Source: Oscillospiraceae bacterium (GTDB lineage Bacteria > Bacillota > Clostridia > Oscillospirales > Ruminococcaceae). Taken from it: DNA of 64,000 nucleotides. The stretch covers positions 1 to 64,000 of the forward strand of contig CAAGJI010000056.1 of assembly GCA_900770195.1 (NCBI GenBank), given 5' to 3'. The notes under the pieces are model-generated. The model was not told the DNA's origin and made no database searches. It saw nothing but the letters and a program-made list of their open reading frames with translations. Shown here piece by piece: positions 25,878-33,330 of the stretch (position 1 is its first letter; every line of letters begins with the position of its first letter). Both the position numbers and the translations under genes were made by a program.

Positions 25878-26369
25878 ATGAAGAAAAAAATTATTGCGGC
25901 AATTGCTTCAATCTTATTTTCTGCACAGGCTTTAACTATGACAGCTTTTGCTGATGGTACAGCTTCATCAAGTTCATCAAATTCATCAGCAGCATCAGGT
26001 GCAGGATGCAGTACAAGCTATATTGTAATGATGGTAGTACTTCTTGTAGTTATGTACTTTATGCTTATTCGTCCACAGAAAAAGAAGGAAAAGGAAACTA
26101 AAAACCTTCAGAATTCTGTTCAGGTTGGCGATGAAATCGTAACAATCGGCGGCATCGTTGGTATTGTTGTTAAAACAGGCAACGACAACATTGTTATTGA
26201 AACAGGCGGTGACAAGCACAAGATAAGAATTAAAAAATGGGCAATCAGCGAAAATGTTACTGTAAAGGAAAAAATGGAAGCTGAAACAGCTAAAACAAAG
26301 GCTGAAAAGAAATCTTTATTCGGCAAGAAAAAAGATAAGGATTCTGACGAAAATTCAGAAAACAAATAA
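25878..26369 (+). CDS. yajC: Preprotein translocase subunit YajC (extended form)
   Basis: Small membrane partner of the SecDF complex. It has 163 residues, clearly longer than the usual 85-110. The YajC core is the membrane helix (about 47-65) followed by FMLIRPQKKKEKE and the VQVGDEIVTIGGIVG domain. Two extras are seen: an N-terminal signal-peptide-like segment (1-26, ending AFA) with a Ser/Ala-rich linker, and a charged Lys/Glu tail. The GGAGG site and ATG are clear. It heads the yajC / TIGR04086 / scfA / scfB block common in clostridia; secDF is at 58 kb. Confidence 0.9.
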   Translation: MKKKIIAAIASILFSAQALTMTAFADGTASSSSSNSSAASGAGCSTSYIVMMVVLLVVMYFMLIRPQKKKEKETKNLQNSVQVGDEIVTIGGIVGIVVKTGNDNIVIETGGDKHKIRIKKWAISENVTVKEKMEAETAKTKAEKKSLFGKKKDKDSDENSENK

Positions 26370-26399
26370 TTAAATTCAGCAAAAAAAGAATATAATATC

Positions 26400-26446
26400 T
26401 CCCTCCTGCATAAATTTTATCCAGAAGATAATTTTACAGGGAGGGG
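26400..26446 (+). terminator. Hairpin between yajC and the TIGR04086 gene
   Basis: CTCCCTCCTG pairs with the later ACAGGGAGGGG, with inner complementary AAATTTTAT / ATAATTTT. The GGGAGGGG arm is also the ribosome site of the next gene, so the hairpin could both end yajC transcripts and mask translation of the next gene. Confidence 0.5.
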
Positions 26447-26453
26447 ATTTTTT

Positions 26454-26852
26454 TTGAAAAAATGCAGAAGAAAATTTACTGAATGTTTTTGTTTTAAATC
26501 TATGTGCTCAGTTGCGGCAGGTATAGCAGTAACAGCACTTTTAATAGCAGTTTTTTCACTTTTTATGTCATCTTTTGATATAGATGAATCTGTTCAGAAT
26601 ATTGCTGCTGCTTTTGCGGTCTGTGCAGGAAGTTTTACAGCAGGTTTCACCCTTGCAAGAATACGCCGAAGAAACGGATTTATTGCCGGACTTCTTTGCG
26701 GTGCAATTATTTATTCAATCGTATTTTTTGTTTCAGTTTTATTTTTTGGATTCATTGCATCAATCGGACTTTTTGGAAGATTTATTATGATACTTCTTTT
26801 CGGAGCATTCGGCGGAGTGGTCGGAGTAAACACAAAAAAATTCAAACACTGA
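26454..26852 (+). CDS. TIGR04086 family membrane protein
   Basis: Integral membrane protein of 132 residues with four hydrophobic helices (about 20-43, 50-70, 80-103, 106-127) and an Arg-rich loop RIRRRNG between helices 2 and 3. This fits the TIGR04086 family, a Firmicutes protein often encoded next to yajC and the SCIFF genes; its function is unknown. The start is a TTG at 26454 with GGGAGGGG about 8 bases upstream. The recognition rests mainly on topology and gene context. Confidence 0.7.
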   Translation: MKKCRRKFTECFCFKSMCSVAAGIAVTALLIAVFSLFMSSFDIDESVQNIAAAFAVCAGSFTAGFTLARIRRRNGFIAGLLCGAIIYSIVFFVSVLFFGFIASIGLFGRFIMILLFGAFGGVVGVNTKKFKH

Positions 26853-26924
26853 TAGGTTTGAGCATTTATTTATGCGTGATTTTGTAAACTATAAATAAAT
26901 TTTATTCTTTTTGCAAAAAAACAC

Positions 26925-26953
26925 TTGTATTTATTTGATTATTGTGGTATAAT
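26925..26953 (+). promoter_or_regulatory. Sigma-A promoter of scfA
   Basis: TTGTAT (26925-26930), 17 bases, TATAAT (26948-26953) with an extended -10 TGG. It gives scfA its own strong start. Confidence 0.7.
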
Positions 26954-26990
26954 GTCTATTATAAATTCAGACTATAAGGAGGGTTCAGAT

Positions 26991-27128
26991 ATGAAACACA
27001 TTAAAACTATCAACAAGGCTAACTTAAAAGAATCAGCTGCTAAGGGTGGCTGTGGCAAATGTCAGGCTTCATGTCAGTCAGCTTGCAAAACTTCTTGCAC
27101 AGTAGCTAACCAGAAGTGCGAAAGATAA
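26991..27128 (+). CDS. scfA: SCIFF peptide (six cysteines in forty-five residues)
   Basis: Precursor of a ribosomally made, radical-SAM-modified peptide found in nearly all clostridia. It is exactly 45 residues with six Cys in the pattern CGKCQASCQSACKTSC plus a later KC near the end, behind the leader MKHIKTINKANLKES. The maturase forms thioether links from these Cys residues. The product's role is unknown. The ATG at 26991 follows AAGGAGGG; the longer frame from 26925 overlaps the promoter and is not used. A hairpin between this gene and the maturase would favour an excess of peptide mRNA. Confidence 0.95.
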   Translation: MKHIKTINKANLKESAAKGGCGKCQASCQSACKTSCTVANQKCER

Positions 27129-27150
27129 TTGCGTTTAACACATTCAGGAA

Positions 27151-27186
27151 GGACGTGAAAAAAGCTTCACCGCTTTTTTTGCGTCC
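27151..27186 (+). terminator. Attenuating hairpin between scfA and scfB
   Basis: A 15-bp stem (27151-27165 with 27172-27186, two G-U pairs) contains an A-run paired with a T-run. No separate scfB promoter is obvious, so partial read-through probably sets the peptide-to-enzyme ratio. Confidence 0.7.
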
Positions 27187-27250
27187 CTCTTATGCTATAA
27201 TGATGTTTTATCAAAAATGATATTTTATTAAAATCAGAAGGACTTTGATT

Positions 27251-28633
27251 ATGATACATAAATATAAATTAAACGGATACAACATAGTTCTTGATGTAAA
27301 CAGCGGTGCTGTACACGTTGTTGATGAACTCACATATGACCTTCTCGACAATGTTCAGCCCCCTTTTGAAGATGTCTGCCCTGAAAAAGTAGTAAAAAAA
27401 TTAAGCAGATTTTATAAGGAAGAAGATATTAAAAGCTGTTACGAAGAAGTCAAGGAACTTTATAAACAGGAACTTCTCTTTACAGAAGATACATATGAAG
27501 AACTTTCAAAAGTTGCAATAACATCGCCTATAAAGGCTATGTGTTTGAATATCGCACACGACTGTAATTTAAGATGTGCATACTGTTTTGCTTCAACAGG
27601 CGATTTTGGCAAGGGTAGAAAACTTATGTCTTATGAAACAGGCAAAAAAGCCCTTGATTTCCTTATTGAACAATCAAAAGGAAGAGTAAATCTTGAAGTT
27701 GATTTCTTTGGCGGTGAACCACTTATGAATTTTGACGTTGTAAAAAAACTTGTTGAATATGGCAGAAGCCGTGAAAAAGAAGCAAAAAAGAACTTCCGCT
27801 TCACAATAACAACAAACGGTCTTTTACTTGATGATGATAAAATTGATTTCATCAACAAAGAAATGAATAACGTTGTTCTCTCGATTGACGGAAGAAAAGA
27901 AGTTAATGATAGATTAAGAGTAAGAGTTGACGGCACGGGCTGTTATGATAAAATTGTTCCTCTCTACAAAAAGCTTGTTGAAAAGCGTGGGGACAAAGAA
28001 TATTATGTAAGAGGTACTTTTACAAAATACAATCAGGATTTTTCAGATGACGTTTTTGCCCTGCTTGATGAAGGTTTTGACCAGATTTCAGTTGAACCTG
28101 TTGTAGGTGACCCAAGCGACCCTTACGCACTTACGGAAAAGGAACTCCCGCAGATTTTCCGTGAATACGACAGACTTTCAAAAAGAATACTCGATTACGA
28201 AAAAACAGGAAAAAAATTCAATTTTTTCCACTTTATGATAGACCTTGACCAAGGTCCTTGTGCAATAAAGAGAATGCGTGGTTGCGGATGCGGCAATGAA
28301 TACGTTGCTGTTACTCCTGATGGTGATATTTACCCATGTCATCAGTTTGTAGGAATGGACGATTATAAAATGGGCAATGTTGAGGACGGAACATTTAACC
28401 CTGAAATGAAGAAGGAATTTGCGGCTGCACATATCTATACAAAACCTGACTGCCGTGAATGCTGGGCAAGATTCTATTGCAGCGGCGGCTGCAATGCAAA
28501 CAACTATGAACATATGGGCGACATTTTAAAGTCGTATAAAATTGCTTGCGAACTTGAAAAGAAACGTCTTGAATGTGCCATAATGCTTAAAGTTGCACGA
28601 CTTGACAAAGATTCTGAAGAAGAAACAGAATAA
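27251..28633 (+). CDS. scfB: SCIFF maturase, radical SAM/SPASM thioether-forming enzyme
   Basis: Installs Cys thioether links in the SCIFF peptide using S-adenosylmethionine. It has 460 residues. The N-terminal domain (1-90) resembles a RiPP recognition element. The radical SAM cluster motif is Cys105, Cys109, Cys112 (CNLRCAYC), followed by FFGGEPLMNF. The C-terminal SPASM region carries many Cys (GCGCGNEY, YPCHQF, CRECWARFYCSGGC) for two auxiliary Fe-S clusters. The ATG at 27251 fits AGAAGGA at 8-9 bases; a TTG at 27245 is too close. It is paired with scfA. Confidence 0.96.
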   Translation: MIHKYKLNGYNIVLDVNSGAVHVVDELTYDLLDNVQPPFEDVCPEKVVKKLSRFYKEEDIKSCYEEVKELYKQELLFTEDTYEELSKVAITSPIKAMCLNIAHDCNLRCAYCFASTGDFGKGRKLMSYETGKKALDFLIEQSKGRVNLEVDFFGGEPLMNFDVVKKLVEYGRSREKEAKKNFRFTITTNGLLLDDDKIDFINKEMNNVVLSIDGRKEVNDRLRVRVDGTGCYDKIVPLYKKLVEKRGDKEYYVRGTFTKYNQDFSDDVFALLDEGFDQISVEPVVGDPSDPYALTEKELPQIFREYDRLSKRILDYEKTGKKFNFFHFMIDLDQGPCAIKRMRGCGCGNEYVAVTPDGDIYPCHQFVGMDDYKMGNVEDGTFNPEMKKEFAAAHIYTKPDCRECWARFYCSGGCNANNYEHMGDILKSYKIACELEKKRLECAIMLKVARLDKDSEEETE

Positions 28634-28655
28634 GATATTTTATCTGAATGTGTAT

Positions 28656-29303
28656 TTAATATGCATTCAGATTTTTTTGGGCAATTTTTTCTCTTATTCG
28701 TTTTTCTGCTCTTGATATCTGAACCTGACTGACTTTTAATTTTTCAGCTGTCTGACTTTGTGTCAAACCGTTATAATATCGTAAATAAATCACCTTTCTT
28801 TCATAATTATCAAGCAAACCGAATATTTCAGATATAATAATTCTGTTTTCAACGGTTTTCTGAACATTTTCATTTGAACTTATTTCATTTTCTTCGTTTT
28901 CATCATCACCTCTTTCCTTTTTAACAGGGTAATTTCCAAGTACAAGACATATTTCACTTTCATTTATACCTGTTTCATTGCAAAGTTCTTTTACAGAAGG
29001 TTTTCTCCCATGTACGGATAAAAAATCTTCCGCTGCTCTGAAAATCAAAACAGACTTTTCTTTGAAACTCCTTCCAAGACGTATTTCTGCGTTGTCCCGC
29101 AAATAATGACGTATTTCCCCAAGAATGAACGGCACTGCATATGTTGAAAAGCTGTAACCGAGTGATTCATCAAATTTCTTTGCAGCTTTAACAAGACCGA
29201 TGCAGCCGGCTGAAAAAATGTCTTCATAGTCGTCCTCCTTTCTGTTTTTAAATTTTGAAGCACAGGCATGGACAAGCCCGAGATTTTCTTCGGCTTTAAT
29301 CAT
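28656..29303 (-). CDS. sigF: Forespore sigma factor SigF, N-terminally short
   Basis: First compartment-specific sporulation sigma factor, held by SpoIIAB until forespore release. It has 215 residues against about 250 in Bacillus. Region 2 is clear (DIFSAGCIGLVKAAKKFD, FSTYAVPFILGEIRHYLRDN), region 3 has GRKPSVKELC, and region 4 ends with the helix-turn-helix QSQTAEKLKVSQVQISRAEKRI (cited as motif). The protein begins at the equivalent of Bacillus residue about 35, so most of region 1.2 is missing. There is an in-frame TGA only seven codons upstream, so no longer start exists. It begins 1 base after the spoIIAB stop. Confidence 0.9.
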   Translation of the reverse strand: MIKAEENLGLVHACASKFKNRKEDDYEDIFSAGCIGLVKAAKKFDESLGYSFSTYAVPFILGEIRHYLRDNAEIRLGRSFKEKSVLIFRAAEDFLSVHGRKPSVKELCNETGINESEICLVLGNYPVKKERGDDENEENEISSNENVQKTVENRIIISEIFGLLDNYERKVIYLRYYNGLTQSQTAEKLKVSQVQISRAEKRIREKIAQKNLNAY

Positions 29304-29304
29304 T

Positions 29305-29730
29305 TTAAGAGAGCCTTTTTTTCATAATTACGGTTGTGCCTTTTCCAACCTCACTTTTAACAGTAAGCGTATCGGTAAAGCTTTCCATAACCGCAAAACC
29401 AAGACCTGCCCTTTCCTCTTCGGGTGCGGTGGTAAAAAGAGGCTCCATTGCCTGCTTAATATTTTCAATACCGCAACCGCTGTCTTTAATTCTTATGTAA
29501 ATTTCCCTGTTTTCAAATAATTTAGCAGATATTTTAATGTTACCGCTTTTATTTCTGTATCCGTGAACGATACAATTTGTAACAGCTTCGGAAACAGCGG
29601 TTCTTATGTCGCTGAGTTCTGAAATAAGCGGATCTGTCTGCAATAAAAATGATGCAATGATGCCTCTTATAACTCCCTCGTTTTCAGAAATTCCGGGAAG
29701 TTCGCATTTTATCTCGTTTATGGCTTTCAT
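29305..29730 (-). CDS. spoIIAB: Anti-sigma F factor SpoIIAB
   Basis: Kinase and anti-sigma factor of 141 residues that binds SigF and phosphorylates SpoIIAA. The GHKL ATPase motifs are present: DIRTAVSEAVTNCIVHGY (N-box), IRIKDSGCGI (G1), and AGLGFAVMESFTD (G2). The ATG overlaps the spoIIAA stop as TGATG, which implies translational coupling; GGGAG lies 8 bases upstream. It is the middle gene of spoIIAA-spoIIAB-sigF. Confidence 0.95.
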   Translation of the reverse strand: MKAINEIKCELPGISENEGVIRGIIASFLLQTDPLISELSDIRTAVSEAVTNCIVHGYRNKSGNIKISAKLFENREIYIRIKDSGCGIENIKQAMEPLFTTAPEEERAGLGFAVMESFTDTLTVKSEVGKGTTVIMKKRLS

Positions 29731-30065
29731 CAATACAACTCCCTTTCGTTTTCTTCATTATAGATTATATCTGCAAAGGCTGAAGCACCTGCAACATCAA
29801 AAATACGTTTTATATGCGGTTTCGGATTTGTTATAGTAATTTTTCCGCCAAGGCATTTCATTATTTTATATCTTCCTATAATAAAACCAATGCCTGAACT
29901 ATCCATAAAAGTGACATTTTTAAAATCAAGTTCCAGATTGTCACAAAAATATTTTTTTATTTCAGAATCGGTATATTTTCTAAGCTGTAAGGCATTATGA
30001 TGGTCAAGTTCACCTGAAAGTGATATGATAAGCCTGTCATCTTTTAAAATTGTTTCTGCATTCAT
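29730..30065 (-). CDS. spoIIAA: Anti-anti-sigma factor SpoIIAA
   Basis: STAS-domain protein of 111 residues. In its unphosphorylated form it displaces SigF from SpoIIAB in the forespore. The conserved phosphorylation site MDSSGIG puts the target at Ser56 (Bacillus Ser58). GELDHHNA and the closing IFDVAGA are also typical. It is first in the spoIIA operon. Upstream on the minus strand is an extended -10 TGCTATAAT, but no clear sigma-H promoter could be assigned. Confidence 0.95.
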   Translation of the reverse strand: MNAETILKDDRLIISLSGELDHHNALQLRKYTDSEIKKYFCDNLELDFKNVTFMDSSGIGFIIGRYKIMKCLGGKITITNPKPHIKRIFDVAGASAFADIIYNEENERELY

Positions 30066-30225
30066 ACCAGTTTTCCTTTCGTTTTATTTTTTCTGTATTA
30101 TAGCATAAGTTATATGAAAAATATGTCAAAAGAAGTATCCTGACTATAATTTACACAAATTTAATACTTTAACTTTTCCTTGATTTAAATTCAGATTAAA
30201 TTAATAATTTTATTTAAAACAGGTG
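30066..30225. other. Divergent control region between spoIIA and que operons
   Basis: No gene. On the minus strand TGCTATAAT ends about 40 bases before spoIIAA and could be its -10. A TTTTGACAT near 30120 resembles a Spo0A box with one mismatch. The plus-strand promoter of the que operon follows at 30226. Confidence 0.35.
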
Positions 30226-30254
30226 TTGACATACAGAATGATATGATGTATAAT
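30226..30254 (+). promoter_or_regulatory. Sigma-A promoter of the queuosine operon
   Basis: TTGACA (30226-30231), 17 bases, TATAAT (30249-30254): a perfect consensus. It would start RNA near 30261, leaving a leader of about 137 bases before queD. Confidence 0.85.
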
Positions 30255-30260
30255 AAACAT

Positions 30261-30397
30261 TTAGACAGTTTATTTGTACCTTCCTGTCTTTAATTAAAAC
30301 CGGGACTTTTAAAAATGAACACTTGAATTTTCATATAATTAGTATTCTTTTTAAAGGTTCTGTTGAAAAAGCAGAACCTTTTTTATTGGAGGAAAAT
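30261..30397 (+). promoter_or_regulatory. queD leader with possible ligand-controlled attenuator
   Basis: The leader holds a small stem GACAG / CTGTC enclosing a 15-base loop (30266-30290), an A-rich stretch ending AAAACCGGGAC, and a terminator just ahead of the queD ribosome site. This layout recalls a preQ1-type riboswitch, which is the usual regulator of que operons. However, the loop does not match the preQ1-I consensus well, so the class is unresolved. Confidence 0.4.
30353..30386 (+). terminator. Intrinsic terminator in the queD leader
   Basis: A 10-bp stem (30353-30362 with 30372-30381) and a 9-base loop are followed by six T residues. It ends 4 bases before GGAGG of queD, so it must be bypassed for operon expression. 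Confidence 0.85.
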
Positions 30398-30820
30398 ATG
30401 TATAAGCTGAAAACAGAATCCCACTTCGACAGTGCACATTTTTTAAGCGGATATAATGGAAAATGCTCAAATATACACGGTCACAGATGGGTTATTGAAG
30501 CTGTTTTGAAATCGCCTGAACTTATAAAAGACGGTGAAAAAAAAGGTATGCTTATCGACTTTTCAGATTTCAAGCATACACTTAAAGAATTTGCAGACAA
30601 ATTCGACCACTCACTTATATATGAAGATGGAACTTTAAAAGAAAATTTAAAAAAAGCCCTTTTAGAGGAGAATTTTCATATAATAGCTGTTCCATTCAGA
30701 CCGACAGCCGAAAATTTTGCAAAATATTTCTTTGATGAATTTAAAAGTAAAAATTTTTCAATCGAAAGCGTAACAGTTTATGAAACACCTGAAAACTGTG
30801 CAATATATACGGAGGAATGA
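30398..30820 (+). CDS. queD: 6-carboxytetrahydropterin synthase QueD
   Basis: Second step of queuosine precursor synthesis: converts dihydroneopterin triphosphate to 6-carboxytetrahydropterin. It has 140 residues. Zinc ligands His14, His27 and His29 are seen (SAHFLSG, NIHGHRW), with the catalytic Cys23 between them and a later FDHSLIY and ETPEN. The ATG at 30398 follows GGAGG. It is first of queD-queE-folE-queC-queF. The longer frame from 30323 runs through the terminator and is not credible. Confidence 0.95.
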   Translation: MYKLKTESHFDSAHFLSGYNGKCSNIHGHRWVIEAVLKSPELIKDGEKKGMLIDFSDFKHTLKEFADKFDHSLIYEDGTLKENLKKALLEENFHIIAVPFRPTAENFAKYFFDEFKSKNFSIESVTVYETPENCAIYTEE

Positions 30821-30823
30821 TTT

Positions 30824-31492
30824 TTGGCAGAATATAAAGTTGCTGAAAAATTTGTCAGCATAAACGGTGAAGGAACAAAAGCAGGTCAGCTTGCAGTTTT
30901 TATAAGATTTACAGGCTGCAACTTAAACTGTTCATATTGCGACACAAAATGGGCAAATCAGCCTGATGTTCCTTATGAAAAAATGTCATCTGATGAAATA
31001 ATAAGCTATATTTTATCAACAGGAGTAAAAAATGTTACTTTAACAGGCGGTGAACCGCTGAAACAGCCTGACATTTACGAACTGCTTGAAAAAATCGCAA
31101 AAACAGACAGCATTCTGGCAGAAATTGAAACAAACGGAAGTGTTTTTCTTGAAAGTTTTGACAAGATAGAAAACAGACCGTCTTTTACAATGGACTACAA
31201 GCTTCCGTCAAGCGGTATGAACGCTTTTATGAACACTGAAAATTTTAAATTTTTGCGAAAAAAAGATACTGTCAAATTTGTTGCAGGTTCAGAAAGCGAC
31301 CTTGAAAAGGCGTATGAAATAATAAAAAAATATAATCTGACTAACATTTGCAGTGTTTATATAAGCCCTGTTTTTGGCAAAATTGAACCTGTACAAATAG
31401 TTGAATTTATGACAGAAAAAAAATTAAATAACGTAAATTTGCAGCTTCAGCTGCATAAAATAATATGGGACCCCGACAAAAAAGGTGTCTGA
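30824..31492 (+). CDS. queE: 7-carboxy-7-deazaguanine synthase QueE
   Basis: Radical SAM enzyme that contracts the pterin ring to 7-carboxy-7-deazaguanine. It has 222 residues. The cluster motif is Cys32, Cys36, Cys39 (GCNLNCSYCD), preceded by SINGEGTKAG and followed by TLTGGEPL. It uses a TTG start at 30824, with GGAGGA overlapping the end of queD 7 bases upstream, so the two are probably translated together. It is second in the operon. Confidence 0.95.
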   Translation: MAEYKVAEKFVSINGEGTKAGQLAVFIRFTGCNLNCSYCDTKWANQPDVPYEKMSSDEIISYILSTGVKNVTLTGGEPLKQPDIYELLEKIAKTDSILAEIETNGSVFLESFDKIENRPSFTMDYKLPSSGMNAFMNTENFKFLRKKDTVKFVAGSESDLEKAYEIIKKYNLTNICSVYISPVFGKIEPVQIVEFMTEKKLNNVNLQLQLHKIIWDPDKKGV

Positions 31493-31512
31493 ATCTTAAC
31501 AAGGAGAAAAAA

Positions 31513-32094
31513 ATGGCTATTGACAAAGATGCTGTGAAATATCACATAGAAGGATTGCTTAAAGCAATTGGCGATGACCCTACAAGAGAAGGTTTGCGTG
31601 AAACTCCTGAAAGAGTTGCCCGTATGTATGAAGAAATCTTCGAGGGAATGAACTATTCAAATGATGATATTGCAGAGATGTTCGGCAAAACTTTTGATGA
31701 AAATATCGGCGATGACCCTGATTGCGAAGATATGGTTGTTGTCAAGGATATAAGCATTTTCAGCTACTGCGAACATCACATGGCACTTATGTATGATATG
31801 AAAGTAACAGTTGCATACATACCAAATGGAAAAGTAATAGGTTTAAGCAAAATTGCAAGAATTGCTGAAATGGTAGGCAAAAGACTTCAGCTTCAGGAAA
31901 GAATAGGCAGAGATATTGCCGATATTATCCAAAAAATAACTGATTCACCTGATATTGCCGTTATAATTTCAGGTTCACACAGCTGTATGACTGCAAGAGG
32001 AATAAAAAATGTTCCTTCAAAAACAATAACAACAACTTTAAGAGGCAGATTTCGCAGCGACAGCGACCTTTACAACAGAGTTATTATGCAATAA
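31513..32094 (+). CDS. folE: GTP cyclohydrolase I
   Basis: Makes dihydroneopterin triphosphate from GTP, the entry step for preQ1 and folate. It has 193 residues. The zinc site shows CEHHM (Cys86, His89) and a later SHSCMTARG Cys; GLSKIARI and TPERVARMY are typical. The ATG at 31513 has AAGGAG nearby. Its place inside the que operon suggests that this copy serves queuosine synthesis, though it could also supply folate. Confidence 0.95.
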   Translation: MAIDKDAVKYHIEGLLKAIGDDPTREGLRETPERVARMYEEIFEGMNYSNDDIAEMFGKTFDENIGDDPDCEDMVVVKDISIFSYCEHHMALMYDMKVTVAYIPNGKVIGLSKIARIAEMVGKRLQLQERIGRDIADIIQKITDSPDIAVIISGSHSCMTARGIKNVPSKTITTTLRGRFRSDSDLYNRVIMQ

Positions 32095-32117
32095 TTTAAA
32101 ACAAGGAGTCACTAAAA

Positions 32118-32798
32118 ATGAAAGCACTTGTACTTGCAAGCGGTGGTGTTGACAGCACTACCTGCCTTGGAATGGCTGTTGAAAAATACGGCAAAGAAAA
32201 CGTCATTGCACTTTCTGTTTACTATGGACAGAAACATACAAAAGAAATAGAATCCGCAAAAAAAATATGCAAATATTACGGCGTTGAAATGAAAGAACTC
32301 GACCTTACTGTTATCTTTTCAGACAGCAAATGCAGCCTTCTTTCACATTCAGATGAAGAAGTTCCGCAGAAAAGCTATGCCGAACAGATTTCAAAAACAA
32401 ACGGCAAACCTGTTTCAACATATGTGCCTTTCAGAAACGGACTTTTCCTCTCGGCTGCTGCAGGCATAGCACTCAGCAATGATTGCAGTGTTTTATATTA
32501 CGGAGCACATGCTGATGATGCGGCAGGAAGTGCTTATCCTGATTGCAGCACTGACTTTTATAATGCAATGAATAAAGCTATATATGAGGGAAGCGGAAAA
32601 CAGATAAAAGTCGAAGCACCTTTCATTTCATGGACAAAGGCGGAAGTTGTAAAGAAAGGGCTTGAACTCGGTGTTCCATACAAATACACATGGAGCTGCT
32701 ACAACGGAAATGACAAGCCTTGCGGAAAATGCGGAACTTGCATAGACAGAGCAAAAGCCTTTGAATTAAACGGTGTAAAAGACCCTGCACTCGATTAA
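32118..32798 (+). CDS. queC: 7-cyano-7-deazaguanine synthase QueC
   Basis: Converts 7-carboxy-7-deazaguanine to preQ0 with ATP and ammonia. It has 226 residues. The PP-loop SGGVDSTT (8-15) binds ATP, and the C-terminal zinc site has four Cys in SCYNGNDKPCGKCGTC. VPFRNGLFLSAA and GAHADDAAGSAYPDC are family hallmarks. AAGGAG precedes the ATG. It is fourth in the operon. Confidence 0.96.
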   Translation: MKALVLASGGVDSTTCLGMAVEKYGKENVIALSVYYGQKHTKEIESAKKICKYYGVEMKELDLTVIFSDSKCSLLSHSDEEVPQKSYAEQISKTNGKPVSTYVPFRNGLFLSAAAGIALSNDCSVLYYGAHADDAAGSAYPDCSTDFYNAMNKAIYEGSGKQIKVEAPFISWTKAEVVKKGLELGVPYKYTWSCYNGNDKPCGKCGTCIDRAKAFELNGVKDPALD

Positions 32799-32807
32799 GG
32801 AGAAAAT

Positions 32808-33296
32808 ATGGAAAAAAGAGAAAAAGAAGATTTAACTTTACTTGGAAATCAGAATGTTAAATACAAAGATGAATATTCTCCTGATGTTCTTGAAACTTTT
32901 ATAAATAAGCATCAGGATAACGATTATTTCGTAAAATTTAATTGTCCTGAATTTACAAGTCTTTGCCCTATAACAGGTCAGCCTGATTTTGCCTGCGTAA
33001 CAATATCATATGTTCCTGATGTCAAAATGGTTGAAAGCAAATCTTTGAAACTTTATCTTTTCAGTTTCAGAAATCATGGCGATTTTCACGAAGATTGTGT
33101 AAACGTTATAATGAAAGACTTAATAAAGCTTATGGACCCGAAATATATTGAAGTATGGGGAAAATTTTTGCCAAGAGGCGGAATTTCAATCGACCCTTAC
33201 TGCAACTATGGAAAAAAAGGCACTAAATGGGAAAAAATCGCAGAAAACAGACTTGAAAATCACGATTTATACCCTGAAAAAGTTGATAACAGATAA
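32808..33296 (+). CDS. queF: NADPH-dependent preQ0 reductase QueF
   Basis: Reduces the nitrile of preQ0 to preQ1, a rare four-electron step. It has 162 residues, the short (YkvM-type) form. The nucleophile is Cys53 in TSLCPITGQPD with Asp60; ESKSLKLYLFSFRNHG and EDCVN follow the family. It begins 9 bases after queC. As the last gene of the set it completes GTP to preQ1 in one operon. Insertion into tRNA (tgt, queA) must be encoded elsewhere. Confidence 0.96.
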   Translation: MEKREKEDLTLLGNQNVKYKDEYSPDVLETFINKHQDNDYFVKFNCPEFTSLCPITGQPDFACVTISYVPDVKMVESKSLKLYLFSFRNHGDFHEDCVNVIMKDLIKLMDPKYIEVWGKFLPRGGISIDPYCNYGKKGTKWEKIAENRLENHDLYPEKVDNR

Positions 33297-33303
33297 AAAA
33301 ATT

Positions 33304-33330
33304 CACCCTGCAAAACAGGGTGTTTTTTTA
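33304..33330. terminator. Terminator after queF
   Basis: CACCCTG (33304-33310) pairs with CAGGGTG (33316-33322), then seven T residues; an A-run on the other side also serves dusB from the opposite strand. Confidence 0.88.

Noticed and set aside
30266..30300. Canonical preQ1-I riboswitch
   Set aside because: The stem and A-rich tail fit the architecture, but the conserved loop and the pseudoknot pairing are not evident; kept only as a candidate leader.
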